Assembly (NCBI RefSeq): GCF_900182745.1 | Contig: NZ_FXTY01000004.1 | Location: forward strand, 310,001-374,000 | Source of the DNA: Shimia sagamensis | GTDB lineage: Bacteria; Pseudomonadota; Alphaproteobacteria; Rhodobacterales; Rhodobacteraceae | Direction: 5' to 3' | DNA: 64,000 bases | Shown: positions 43,648 to 52,835 of the stretch, piece after piece | How the letters are laid out: every line of letters begins with the position of its first letter | Numbering within the stretch: the stretch's first letter is position 1 | The notes under the pieces: model-generated | The model's database searches: none | The model's input: the letters and a program-made list of their open reading frames with translations, nothing else | Told to the model about the DNA's origin: nothing | Translations under genes and position numbers: made by a program

Positions 43648-44669
43648 GCAGCGTGACAGACACTCTCCCTTCAGGGCCAACGCGGTCCAAAATGAGCGAC
43701 GAAGGGTTCATCTCGTCCCTTGTGGCGGCGGTTGCGATCAGTCTCTTTCTGATAGCCTCGCTGTTGGTTCCCAATTTTTTCCAGTGGCAGAATGTGGTCA
43801 ATTTGGTCACCAACAATTGGGCGGTGATTGCGCTTGGCGTAGGGGTGTCCTTCCTGTTGGTGTCTGGCAACTTTGACCTGTCGGTGGGAGGCATTGTGGC
43901 CTTGTCCGGTGTTTTGTCCGTCTGGTTTGCTCAAAGCACGGAGGGCGCAAATGCGCTGTCCACTGGGCTTGGGCTTCCTTATGGGCTTGCGATTGCATGT
44001 GCCCTACTTGGGTCTTTGGCAATTGGTGCTCTGAACGCGTTGTTTGTGGTGCGATTTGGCATCCCGTCGATCATTGTCACCTTGGGTACAATGATGGTGG
44101 CGCGTGGCATTGCGCAGGTCATCACCCATGGTTCACAGCGCAACACAAACTTGCCAGATGCCTTTGGCTATCTTGGAAATCTGAGTTTGTTTGGCACATC
44201 CATAAAATTTCCCGTGGTGCTTATGGGGCTGTTGTTGGTGGTTGCCATATTTGTGGAGCGGAAAATGGTGTTTGGCCGCATCACCTATTGGATTGGCGCC
44301 AACCCGGAGGCCGCAAGCCTGTCTGGCATCGATCGGGCGCGCCATATCACCAAGCTTTATCTGTTTAGTGCCGGTATTGCCGGGGTGGTGGGGATCCTTC
44401 TGGCGTCTGAGTACAAATCGGGGTTTTCCAATCGGGGACTGCTGATGGAGTTTGATGCCCTGGTCATTGCATTGCTTGGCGGTGTTGCCATTGCAGGTGG
44501 CTTTGGCTCCGTGATTGGCATGTTCTTTGGTGCCATCATTCTTGCGGTGGTCACCTCTGCGGCCACAGGATTGGTGCTTTCGCCGGATTGGCAGTTCATT
44601 CTCAAAGCGGTGGCCGTTTTCCTCGCGATTGTCACGCAAACCTGGGCGCTGGCCCGTCGGAATAAGTGA
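43644..44669 (+). CDS. Sugar ABC transporter permease 1 (RbsC/LsrC type)
   Basis: A 341-residue CUT2 permease with about eight to ten TM helices. LLVSGNFDLSVGGIVALSGVLSVWFA is the family signature, and IGALNALFVVRFGIPSIIVTLGTMMVARGIAQ follows. It differs from the second permease by a longer cytoplasmic N-terminus. Overlaps both neighbours by 4 bp, so a heterodimeric channel with the next gene is likely. Confidence 0.92.
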   Translation: MSSVTDTLPSGPTRSKMSDEGFISSLVAAVAISLFLIASLLVPNFFQWQNVVNLVTNNWAVIALGVGVSFLLVSGNFDLSVGGIVALSGVLSVWFAQSTEGANALSTGLGLPYGLAIACALLGSLAIGALNALFVVRFGIPSIIVTLGTMMVARGIAQVITHGSQRNTNLPDAFGYLGNLSLFGTSIKFPVVLMGLLLVVAIFVERKMVFGRITYWIGANPEAASLSGIDRARHITKLYLFSAGIAGVVGILLASEYKSGFSNRGLLMEFDALVIALLGGVAIAGGFGSVIGMFFGAIILAVVTSAATGLVLSPDWQFILKAVAVFLAIVTQTWALARRNK

Positions 44670-45709
44670 GTACGATGTCGATGTCATCTCAATCCAAAAC
44701 TGCGGAACAGAGTGTCGCGTCTGGTGCGGCCAACTTCCTGCGCAACTACTATATCTACTTTGTGCTTGTGGCCATCGTAGCGCTGCTTAGCCTGGCCAAT
44801 CTGGATCAATTTGCCTTGTTTGAGCGGGGAAACTTTCTCAACAAGCGCAACATCATCAATATCTTGCGTGTGTCTGCGCCCATTCTTGTTGTTGCTGGCG
44901 CGTTCACATTGCTGATGGTGTCAGGTTACATCGACTTGTCCATTGGCAGCACAATGGGGCTGACCGCGGTGATCTATGCGATGTTGGCGATCAATGGCAT
45001 GCCGTTTGTGCCCGCCTTTCTGCTGACAATGCTGGCTGGTGCCGTATTGGGAGCGATCAATGGGATCTTGGTTGTGCGCCTCAATATCACGCCTGTGATC
45101 GCAACACTGATCACGCTGAGTTTGTTCAAAGGCATTGCGCTGCTGTTGGTGCAGGACGGGGTTTCGGCGATCAAATCCGGTGGTGGATTGAAAATGCCGG
45201 CGTGGTTTAATGACTATGGACGGGACGGGGTGTTTCTCAAGTTGCCGGCTGCCTTCTGGGTCGCCGTGGCGGTGACGTTGGTGCTGATTGTTGTGCAAAA
45301 CCGCGGCAAGCTTGGCAAATACGCAGCCGCAACGGGCGGTAACCCAACTGCGGCCAAACTCTCTGGCATCAATACTGGGCGCACTGTTTTCCTGCTCTAT
45401 GTCATCGTTGGTGTCACCGCAGCCTTGGCCGGGATTGCCCGATCCAGCTTTATGTCTCTGGGGGATCCGCTGTCTGGCGACGGCATGGAGCTCACCGCGA
45501 TCCTGGTGGTCCTGCTTGGCGGGACGGCGTTCAGCGGTGGCGAGGGGCGGGTGTTGCGCTCTTTTGTCGGTGCGCTGATCATCATGGCGTTGACCGTCGG
45601 CATGTTGACGATTGTCCCTGCGTATTATCAAACACTTGTAATCGGCGCGGCGCTTTTGACAGCGGCGGCCACCAACCACCTTGTTAGTCAAAAGGGCAAA
45701 GTATCGTGA
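44666..45709 (+). CDS. Sugar ABC transporter permease 2 (RbsC/LsrD type)
   Basis: A 347-residue CUT2 permease with FTLLMVSGYIDLSIGSTMGLTAVIYAMLA and INGILVVRLNITPVIATLITLSLFKGIALLL. The GTG start at 44666 overlaps the previous stop (GTGA); ATGs at 44675 and 44681 are alternatives. GKYAAATGGNPTAAKLSGINTGRTVFLLYVI is the conserved cytoplasmic coupling loop. Confidence 0.92.
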   Translation: MSTMSMSSQSKTAEQSVASGAANFLRNYYIYFVLVAIVALLSLANLDQFALFERGNFLNKRNIINILRVSAPILVVAGAFTLLMVSGYIDLSIGSTMGLTAVIYAMLAINGMPFVPAFLLTMLAGAVLGAINGILVVRLNITPVIATLITLSLFKGIALLLVQDGVSAIKSGGGLKMPAWFNDYGRDGVFLKLPAAFWVAVAVTLVLIVVQNRGKLGKYAAATGGNPTAAKLSGINTGRTVFLLYVIVGVTAALAGIARSSFMSLGDPLSGDGMELTAILVVLLGGTAFSGGEGRVLRSFVGALIIMALTVGMLTIVPAYYQTLVIGAALLTAAATNHLVSQKGKVS

Positions 45710-46677
45710 GTTCCCTGACCCCAAATCCAGAACAAATGCGTCTCATCGTGCGTGTGTTGTCGATGCATTATGAAGATGAACGTGCGCAGTCTGACATTGC
45801 CAAAGCGCTGGAGCTTTCAACGGCCAAGGTGAACCGTCTGATCAAGCAGGGCCGGGAACTTGGCATGGTGCAGATCACGATCAAAAGCCCGTTGATGCGC
45901 TTTTTTGATCTCGAACGCGAAATCGCGGATCGCTGGTCTTTGAAACGGTGTTTGGTGGTGCCGTCTGTGACAGGCAGCGAGACATCGACTTTAACTGAAG
46001 TGGGCAAGGGCGCTGCGAACCTATTGCTGGATGCGATCCGGGATGGCGACAAGATTGCGGTTTCGGGCGGCAAAACTCTCAGCGTGATGATCGAGAACCT
46101 GTCTGTCAGCGCGCATTATGACGTTGAAGTGGTGCCAATGACCGGCGGCGTTCAAGGGCAGCATTACACCGACGTGAACCACATCACGACGCAGCTGGCT
46201 GACAAGTTGTCGGGCCGCGCGCGGCTTATTCATGCGCCGCTACACGCGGATTCCGAAGGCGAACGCGATCTGGTGATGTCGGTTAAGTCTGTGCGCGAGG
46301 TCATGAGTGAGGCCCGCAGCGCCAATGTGGCTGTGGTGGGCATCGGAGCCGTCGTTGGTGCGGACAGCACATACTACATGGCCCATCCAGTGTCAGAAGT
46401 GGAGCGTGCACGGCTGTATAAAACCGGGGTGCGCAGCGAATTTCTCGGCCACCTCATTCAGGAAGACGGCAGTGTTTCTGGCAACACCTACAACTCCCGT
46501 CTTGTGGCGCTGCTGCCGCAAGAATTGGCCCGCATTCCCGTCACCATTGCCATCGCGTCGGGGGCCGAAAAGGTCGAACCCATCGCCGCTGCGCTTAATG
46601 GTGGGTATTTCAACTCGCTTGTCACGGACGAGCACACCGCAACCGCCTTGCTGAAAGAGGAAGTGCTCAATGCTTGA
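45706..46677 (+). CDS. SorC-family transcriptional regulator
   Basis: A 323-residue regulator: N-terminal HTH RAQSDIAKALELSTAKVNRLIKQGRELGMVQITI (about 25-60), then a large sugar-phosphate-binding domain with DKIAVSGGKTLSVMIENL, GGVQGQHYTDVNHITTQLADKLSGRARLIHAPLHADSEGERD and VVGIGAVVGADSTYYMAHPVSEVER. SorC members include LsrR (binds phospho-AI-2) and EryD. Its place inside the operon suggests autoregulation with a phosphorylated pathway intermediate as inducer. GTG start overlaps the permease stop. Confidence 0.93.
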   Translation: MSSLTPNPEQMRLIVRVLSMHYEDERAQSDIAKALELSTAKVNRLIKQGRELGMVQITIKSPLMRFFDLEREIADRWSLKRCLVVPSVTGSETSTLTEVGKGAANLLLDAIRDGDKIAVSGGKTLSVMIENLSVSAHYDVEVVPMTGGVQGQHYTDVNHITTQLADKLSGRARLIHAPLHADSEGERDLVMSVKSVREVMSEARSANVAVVGIGAVVGADSTYYMAHPVSEVERARLYKTGVRSEFLGHLIQEDGSVSGNTYNSRLVALLPQELARIPVTIAIASGAEKVEPIAAALNGGYFNSLVTDEHTATALLKEEVLNA

Positions 46678-47677
46678 TCGACAGGAACACAACATGCTGA
46701 CGCGTGAAATTGGCCGCTCTGGTATCCAGGCCTCCGCCATTGGGCTAGGCACCTGGGCCATTGGCGGCTGGATGTGGGGGGGCACAGATGAGGCCAAATC
46801 CATCAAGGCCATTCAGGCCTCTATTGACGAAGGTATCAGCCTGATCGACACGGCGCCGGCCTACGGGCAAGGCGTGGCTGAGGAAATTGTCGGCAAGGCC
46901 CTTAAGGGACGCCGCGACAAGGTGGTTTTGGCCACCAAATGTGGCTTGGTCTGGCACACACAAAAGGGAAATCACTTTTTTGATTACGACAGCGGCCCAG
47001 TGCATCGGTATCTGGGGAAAGACGCGATCATCTATGAGGTGGAGCAAAGCCTGAAGCGCTTGGGCACAGATGTGATTGACCACTACATCACCCATTGGCA
47101 GGACCCAACAACGCCGGTTGAAGAGACCATGGAAGCTTTGGAACAGCTCAAAACCCAAGGCAAGATCCGTTCGATTGGCGCCAGCAATACCACACCAGAG
47201 GACGTGGCCGCTTATCTCGCCGCAGGTCAATTGGATGCGGTGCAGGAAGAGTACTCCATGATCAAGCGGGATCTGGACACCACAATGGCGCCTCTGTGTG
47301 TTGAAAAAGGTGTGTCGATCCTGAGTTATTCGTCGCTCGCGCTGGGTTTGTTAAGCGGCAAAATTGGCCCGGATCGCGTGTTTGAGGGGGATGACCAACG
47401 CAAGGACAACCCGCGTTTCTCGATGGCCAATCGCCAAAAAGTGGCGCAGCTCATGCAAGCCATTTCAGAGGTTGCGGAAACACATGGGGCCACGTGTGCC
47501 CAAACGGTCATCGCCTGGACCGTGCAACAACCGGGCATAACTTTTTCACTCTGTGGTGCGCGTGATGCTGGTCAAGCCGCGGAAAACGCCAAGGCTGGGC
47601 GTTTGCGATTGAGCAGCGACGATCTCGAAGTCATCAGTACTGCGGCTCAAAAGAACCTGACCGACCTCGACGGGTAA
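46670..47677 (+). CDS. Aldo/keto reductase
   Basis: A 335-residue TIM-barrel AKR with the catalytic tetrad Asp60, Tyr65 (DTAPAYG), Lys90 (ATKCGL) and His142 (YITHWQDP). The NADP-binding segment near the C-terminus (ISFSLCGARDAGQAAENAKAGRL-like) is present. The ATG at 46670 overlaps the regulator end by 8 bp; an ATG at 46694 gives the more usual family start. It probably reduces or oxidises a carbonyl/alcohol in the pathway. Confidence 0.9.
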   Translation: MLDRQEHNMLTREIGRSGIQASAIGLGTWAIGGWMWGGTDEAKSIKAIQASIDEGISLIDTAPAYGQGVAEEIVGKALKGRRDKVVLATKCGLVWHTQKGNHFFDYDSGPVHRYLGKDAIIYEVEQSLKRLGTDVIDHYITHWQDPTTPVEETMEALEQLKTQGKIRSIGASNTTPEDVAAYLAAGQLDAVQEEYSMIKRDLDTTMAPLCVEKGVSILSYSSLALGLLSGKIGPDRVFEGDDQRKDNPRFSMANRQKVAQLMQAISEVAETHGATCAQTVIAWTVQQPGITFSLCGARDAGQAAENAKAGRLRLSSDDLEVISTAAQKNLTDLDG

Positions 47678-47734
47678 CTCTCGTCACAATGAAACCTTTG
47701 CAACATCGCATGTGCTGCGGTGAACGGGAAAGCT

Positions 47735-49459
47735 ATGTCTGACGCACGCCAAAATAATCTGGCTTTGATCAAGGATAACAATGCCTTTGACGTTGTTGTC
47801 GTCGGCGGCGGGGTGAATGGGATCGGTGTCTATAGGGATCTGTCCCTGCAAGGATTGCGGGTCCTGTTGGTGGAGAAAAACGATTTTGCGTCGGGATGTT
47901 CTGCGGCACCATCGCGTATGATCCACGGTGGTTTGCGCTATCTGGAAAACGGTGAATTTGATCTGGTGCGAGAGTCGTTGCTGGAGCGTGATGCCTTGTT
48001 GCGCAACGCCCCACATATGGTGAAGCCGTTGCCAACCGTGATCCCAATAACCTCTTTGTTTTCTGGCATGTTGAATTCTGCCGCGAGTTTTTTAGGGCGG
48101 CAGGGCAAGCCGTCGAGCCGCGGTGCGCTGCCAATCAAATTGGGGCTGGGGCTGTATGACTGGGTGACCCGGAAAAGTCGCGCGGTGCCGAGACATGCCT
48201 TTTTTGGCGGGGCGGAAACCCGCAGGCGCTGGCCTGACATCACCGCACAGGCCAAGTGTTCGGCGGTTTACTACGATGCATGGATTTCGCATCCGGAACG
48301 GCTGTGTCTGGAAATGATCTCTGATGTGGGTGAAGCCGCGCCGCACTGCGTCGCCCTAAACTATGCCGAGCTGCAAAAATCTGGAGACACTTATACACTG
48401 ACCTGTCAGCGCTCCGGCAAAAGCTTGGACATTAAGCCCCGCACAATTGTGCATGCAACGGGCGCTTGGTTGGATAAATCGGTGTCAAACTTGGCGGGTG
48501 CACCTGAGAAAAAGATGGTGGCCGGCACCAAAGGCTCCCATCTGATCATCGACAACCCTGCGTTGGAAAAGGCGCTCGGTGGCCATATGGCCTATTTTGA
48601 GAACGCCGATGGGCGGGTGTGCATTGTGTTCCCGTATCAGGGCAAAGTTCTGGCGGGCTCTACCGATATCCGGGTCGAAGAAGCTGCCCGCGTGCGGTGC
48701 GAAGCGGATGAGCTCAACTACATCTTGGATTCGTTGAGGTTGGTGTTTCCCAACATCGAGATGTCCGCAACCGACGTCGTGTTTAGCTACTCGGGCATTC
48801 GGCCGTTGCCGCAGAGCACGCAGGAGTTCACTGGGCGTATTTCCCGTGGCCATGATGTCAAAGTGTTGCCCGGAGATGTGCCGCAATTTTGCATGGTTGG
48901 CGGTAAGTGGACAACCTTTCGCGCCTTTGCGGAACAAACCGCCGATATGGTTTTGCAAGAGCTGGGCAAGCCCCGGCGCCGCGATACGCGTAATTTGGCA
49001 ATTGGCGGCGGCAAAGGCTATTCTGAGCAATCCGAGGTGCTTACCCAAGCCTTGCAGCATCGTTTTGCCATCAGCTCGGATCGAGCGCGGCATTTGATGT
49101 CGCACTACGGCAGTGCTGCAGCGTCTGTTCAGGCGTTTTGCACATCTTTGGGAGGGGATGTCTCCCTTGGCGAAGGTGTCCAGTATTCGAAAGCCGAGAT
49201 ACGCCGCCTCATCACCGATGAACACGTTCAAACGCTCGCTGACATTGCTTTGCGACGCACCTCTTTGGCGATCACCGGGCAGATATCCTTAGGGCTTATC
49301 GGGGGACTGGCGCAGGTGTTGTCAGAGGAGCTGTCCCTGTCAGCTGCGGAAACCACAGCACAGAAAAATCAATTGATCGAAGAATTGTCGGACTTCTACG
49401 GGGTGACCCCGCAGATGCTGGCCGAACGCACAAAACAATGGAGTATGAAATGCGCGTAA
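47735..49459 (+). CDS. FAD-dependent glycerol-3-phosphate dehydrogenase family protein (GlpD/EryB type)
   Basis: A 574-residue flavoprotein. The FAD Rossmann motif VVVVGGGVNGIGVYRDLSLQGLRVLLVEK is at about 20-48, followed by DFASGCSAAPSRMIHGGLRYLE, both GlpD hallmarks. A DAO-type core and a C-terminal domain (about 395-530) complete it. Members oxidise polyol phosphates and pass electrons to quinone: GlpD acts on glycerol-3-P and EryB on erythritol-4-P. Beside an FGGY kinase and an aldolase, a role in polyol-phosphate oxidation is likely. No glpF/glpK is adjacent, so plain glycerol use is less likely. Confidence 0.88.
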   Translation: MSDARQNNLALIKDNNAFDVVVVGGGVNGIGVYRDLSLQGLRVLLVEKNDFASGCSAAPSRMIHGGLRYLENGEFDLVRESLLERDALLRNAPHMVKPLPTVIPITSLFSGMLNSAASFLGRQGKPSSRGALPIKLGLGLYDWVTRKSRAVPRHAFFGGAETRRRWPDITAQAKCSAVYYDAWISHPERLCLEMISDVGEAAPHCVALNYAELQKSGDTYTLTCQRSGKSLDIKPRTIVHATGAWLDKSVSNLAGAPEKKMVAGTKGSHLIIDNPALEKALGGHMAYFENADGRVCIVFPYQGKVLAGSTDIRVEEAARVRCEADELNYILDSLRLVFPNIEMSATDVVFSYSGIRPLPQSTQEFTGRISRGHDVKVLPGDVPQFCMVGGKWTTFRAFAEQTADMVLQELGKPRRRDTRNLAIGGGKGYSEQSEVLTQALQHRFAISSDRARHLMSHYGSAAASVQAFCTSLGGDVSLGEGVQYSKAEIRRLITDEHVQTLADIALRRTSLAITGQISLGLIGGLAQVLSEELSLSAAETTAQKNQLIEELSDFYGVTPQMLAERTKQWSMKCA

Positions 49460-50292
49460 GCACTAAAGCGCGGATGAACCGCATGTTCACAAATGGCGGG
49501 TGTCTGGATGTGGCAATTGACCATGGCGTCTGTAATGAGCCCAGCTTCATGGTGGGTCTGGAAGACATGCCAAGTGTGATGGACACGCTGATCAAGGCCA
49601 AGCCGGACGCAATCCAATGTGCTTATGGTCAGGCTGACCTGCTGCAAAACCGCCCTGAAAAGGACAAGCCGGCGTTGGTGATGCGCATCGACATGGGCAA
49701 CCCCTACAACGACCAGCGCCATCGGGTGATGTGGTCGATGCTACAAAACGCTGATGAACCGATTATTGGCGCGTTGGAAATGGATGCGGCGGCAGTGGTG
49801 GTCAATCTGTTCATGTTGCCCGACGAGCCGGAGCTGTTCCGTCAGTGTGTGGAAAACATCAGCCGTGTGCGGGCGTCATGTGACAAATACGGCATGCCTT
49901 TGATGATCGAGCCGCTTGTGATGCTGCCCAACGATGTGCGCGGTGGCTATCAAGTTGATGGCGCCGCTGAGAAAATTGTGACCCTCGTGCGCTTGGCCTC
50001 AGAAATGGGCGCTGACATTATCAAAGCGGATCCCACTGAAAACGCTGAGGATTTTCACCGCGTGATTGAGGCGGCTCGGGTGCCGGTGCTGGTGCGTGGC
50101 GGCGGCAAAGATGATCTTCAATCTGTGCTGAACAAATCCGCTGCTCTTATGGCGCAAGGCGCGCAGGGGATGGTCTACGGGCGCAATATCTATCAGCATG
50201 ACAATCCGAAGGCTGTGGTCGCTGCGCTGATGGCGCTGATCCACTCCGGCGCTTCGGGTGACGAAGCTTGGGATATATACAACCGTGGTTAA
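49450..50292 (+). CDS. Class I aldolase of the DhnA/LsrF family
   Basis: A 280-residue TIM-barrel aldolase. CLDVAIDHGVCNEP matches the AFDHG motif of LsrF and FbaB, the Schiff-base lysine is Lys192 in GADIIKADPT, and the C-terminal phosphate-binding loop is GAQGMVYGRNIYQHDNP. The family includes fructose-1,6-bisphosphate aldolase (FbaB), LsrF and related enzymes. The ATG at 49450 with upstream GGAG is used; it overlaps the previous stop by 10 bp. Confidence 0.9.
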   Translation: MRVSTKARMNRMFTNGGCLDVAIDHGVCNEPSFMVGLEDMPSVMDTLIKAKPDAIQCAYGQADLLQNRPEKDKPALVMRIDMGNPYNDQRHRVMWSMLQNADEPIIGALEMDAAAVVVNLFMLPDEPELFRQCVENISRVRASCDKYGMPLMIEPLVMLPNDVRGGYQVDGAAEKIVTLVRLASEMGADIIKADPTENAEDFHRVIEAARVPVLVRGGGKDDLQSVLNKSAALMAQGAQGMVYGRNIYQHDNPKAVVAALMALIHSGASGDEAWDIYNRG

Positions 50293-51805
50293 ATCAGCGC
50301 AAAAATACCTCCTAGGGCTGGATGCAGGCAACACCGTGATCAAGGCGGTGCTGTTTGATCTAGAGGGCCAACAGGTTGCGATGCAGGTATTGGATGGCCA
50401 GACCAGCACGCCGCAGCCAGGCTACGTTGAACGTGATTTAGGCGAGCTTTGGGCCAATGCTGGCACTGTGATCGCTGCCTGTATCGCGGAGGCCGAAATT
50501 GCCGCGGAACAGATCGCGGCGGTTGGTTGTGCGGGACATGGCAACGGGCTTTATCTGTTGGATAAGTCCGGGGCGCCGCTGCTTGGCATTCAATCTCTGG
50601 ACACGCGGGCCGCCTCTGTGGCTGAGGAGTTGTCGCTTGCCCATGGTGATCGACTGCATGAGCTCTGCTTGCAAAAACCATGGCCGTCGCAAACACCTGC
50701 GCTGTTGGCATGGGTGAAGCGGCATAAGCCGGACCTTTATGCCGCCACCGGTACGGTGCTGTTGTGCAAAGATTTTATCACCAACCGGCTGACTGGCGCG
50801 CGGGTCAGTGACATCTCCGACATGTCCGGCTGTGGCCTTACCCGGATGCCTCAGGCCACTTATGACGCAGAGCTTTTGGCGCTGTATGGCTTGGCCGACG
50901 CAGAAGAGATGTTGCCGCGCCTGATCGATCCCGCCGATATTGCGGGCCATGTCACGGCTGAGGCGGCAAAAATCACAGGTCTGGCGGAAGGCACGCCAGT
51001 GATCGGGGGCTATTTCGATGTGGTCTCCAGTGCCTTGGGCTCTGGGGCGGGCTGTGCGGGGGACGCTTCAATTATTGCGGGCACCTGGAGTATCAATCAG
51101 GTGTTCTCTGACGCGCCTGTGGTTGATCCCAACGTCTTTATGGTCAGCGCGTTTGGCGCCGGCCAGTTTGTCAATATCGAGGCCAGCGCCACCTCTGCGG
51201 TGAATTTGGAGTGGTACGTCCGTGAATTTGTGGAGCGAGGGGGGCATCACGACGACCCCTTTGGGTACTGCAATCAACGTGTCGGAGAGATTGCGCCGCG
51301 ACTGGATGATCCATTTTTTCACCCGTTTCTTTACGGCTCGGGGCAAGGCGCAGAGTTTCGCGCTGGGTTTTATGGTGTGGCTGGCTGGCATACTGAAGGC
51401 CATATGCTGCGCGCGTTATTTGAAGGGGTGATGTTTGAACACCGTCGTCATATTGCGGTTTTGCAAGATGCCGGGGTGAACATTGACCGCGCTATTTTGT
51501 CAGGCGGCGGCGCTCGAAGCCCACATTGGCCGCAAATGTTTGCCGATTGTTTGGGCGTGCCAATTGTGGTGGCCGAGGCGCAGGAAACCGGCGCGCTGGG
51601 TGCCGCAATTGGTGCTGCGGTGGCCGTGGAGCTGGTGGCGGATTATGCGGAGGGCATCGCCAAAATGACGCGCCCACGCCAGACCTTTGCGCCCAATCCG
51701 GCGATGCGCGCGCATTACCAAAAACGCGCCGAAATTTTTGCGACCCTGTCAGACGCAATGCAACCTATCTGGGCGCAGATGCGCTCTCTGGAGGACAACT
51801 CATGA
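50285..51805 (+). CDS. FGGY-family carbohydrate kinase
   Basis: A 506-residue FGGY kinase. N-terminal ATP fold: LLGLDAGNTVIKAVLFDLEGQQVAM; substrate-domain signature DKSGAPLLGIQSLDTRA-like; C-terminal FGGY part: DRAILSGGGARSPHWPQMFADCLGVPIVVAEAQETGALGAAIGA. Members phosphorylate glycerol, xylulose, erythritol (EryA) or AI-2 (LsrK). The substrate cannot be told. The GTG start overlaps the aldolase stop. Confidence 0.9.
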   Translation: MVKSAQKYLLGLDAGNTVIKAVLFDLEGQQVAMQVLDGQTSTPQPGYVERDLGELWANAGTVIAACIAEAEIAAEQIAAVGCAGHGNGLYLLDKSGAPLLGIQSLDTRAASVAEELSLAHGDRLHELCLQKPWPSQTPALLAWVKRHKPDLYAATGTVLLCKDFITNRLTGARVSDISDMSGCGLTRMPQATYDAELLALYGLADAEEMLPRLIDPADIAGHVTAEAAKITGLAEGTPVIGGYFDVVSSALGSGAGCAGDASIIAGTWSINQVFSDAPVVDPNVFMVSAFGAGQFVNIEASATSAVNLEWYVREFVERGGHHDDPFGYCNQRVGEIAPRLDDPFFHPFLYGSGQGAEFRAGFYGVAGWHTEGHMLRALFEGVMFEHRRHIAVLQDAGVNIDRAILSGGGARSPHWPQMFADCLGVPIVVAEAQETGALGAAIGAAVAVELVADYAEGIAKMTRPRQTFAPNPAMRAHYQKRAEIFATLSDAMQPIWAQMRSLEDNS

Positions 51806-52812
51806 AAGCCATTGGTTTTGTAAACTCTCTGCCCATCGAACACGCGGACAGCCTGTTTGAAGTTGATATGCCCACGCCTGAAATTGGCGCCATGGACCTG
51901 TTGGTTGCGGTTGAAGCCATTTCAGTCAATCCAGCAGACGCCAAACGGCGCATTCGCACTGCCGTGGACGCGCCACATGAAGCTCCGATGATTTTGGGCT
52001 ATGACGCTGTTGGCCGCATTGAGGCCATCGGGGCAGATGTATCCGGTTTCGAGGTGGGAGATCGTGTTTGGTATGCGGGGGATGCAAACCGCCCCGGGTC
52101 TTATGCGGAACTACAGGCCGTGGATCACAGGATAGTGTCCCACGCGCCTGGCAATGTGGTGCCGGAGGCGGCTGCGGCCCTGCCCTTGGTGTCGCTCACA
52201 AGCTGGGAAATGTTGTTTGACCGATTGCAGGTGGCCTCTGGGCCGTCCCGCAAATCGTTGCTGGTGATTGGTGGCGCCGGAGGGGTCGGGTCCATCACAC
52301 AACAGTTGGCACGCAAGCTCACGGGCTTGGAAGTCATTGCCACCGCGTCGCGCAAAGAAAGTGCACAGTGGTGTCGAAAAATGGGGGCACATGAGGTTGT
52401 GAACCACCGCGATCTGATTGCGGACACACGGGCCAGCGGCCGGGAGTTTGTAGACTTCATCGCGCAATATGCCGACACAGCCCAGCACTGGGATGCCATG
52501 TGTGACTTGATCGCTCCTCAGGGTCGGATCGGCACCATTGTGGAAACGGATGAAAAGCTTGATATCTCGGCGCTACAAGGCAAGTCAGCGGCTTTGATGT
52601 GGGAGCTTATGTTCACGCGCTCCCTGTTTGGGACGCCGGATATGGCACGTCAGGGGCAGATACTGGCCCGCATGGCGCGCTTGGTGGATGATGGCATCGT
52701 CAGCACAACGGAAACCACCACGCTACGTGGTTTAAGCGCTGACACCTTGAAAGAGGCGCATGCGTTGATTGAGCGCGGCACTATGATTGGCAAGCTTGTG
52801 GTTGCCTTCTGA
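51802..52812 (+). CDS. Zinc-type alcohol dehydrogenase family protein (MDR superfamily)
   Basis: A 336-residue medium-chain dehydrogenase/reductase. N-terminal GroES-like part with PADAKRRIRTAV and GYDAVGRIEAIGADVSGFEVGDRVWYAGD; NADP-binding motif LLVIGGAGGVGSITQQLARKL (about 150-170). The zinc ligands of classical alcohol dehydrogenases are not evident, so it is closer to the quinone-oxidoreductase-like branch. GGAGGACAACTC precedes the ATG, which overlaps the kinase stop. Confidence 0.88.
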   Translation: MKAIGFVNSLPIEHADSLFEVDMPTPEIGAMDLLVAVEAISVNPADAKRRIRTAVDAPHEAPMILGYDAVGRIEAIGADVSGFEVGDRVWYAGDANRPGSYAELQAVDHRIVSHAPGNVVPEAAAALPLVSLTSWEMLFDRLQVASGPSRKSLLVIGGAGGVGSITQQLARKLTGLEVIATASRKESAQWCRKMGAHEVVNHRDLIADTRASGREFVDFIAQYADTAQHWDAMCDLIAPQGRIGTIVETDEKLDISALQGKSAALMWELMFTRSLFGTPDMARQGQILARMARLVDDGIVSTTETTTLRGLSADTLKEAHALIERGTMIGKLVVAF

Positions 52813-52835
52813 TCCAAACAGCCGAGACTAAGAAT

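Noticed and set aside
44921-45724. Minus-strand open frame inside the second permease
   Set aside because: Antisense to a clear CUT2 permease and very rich in Arg, His and Gln.
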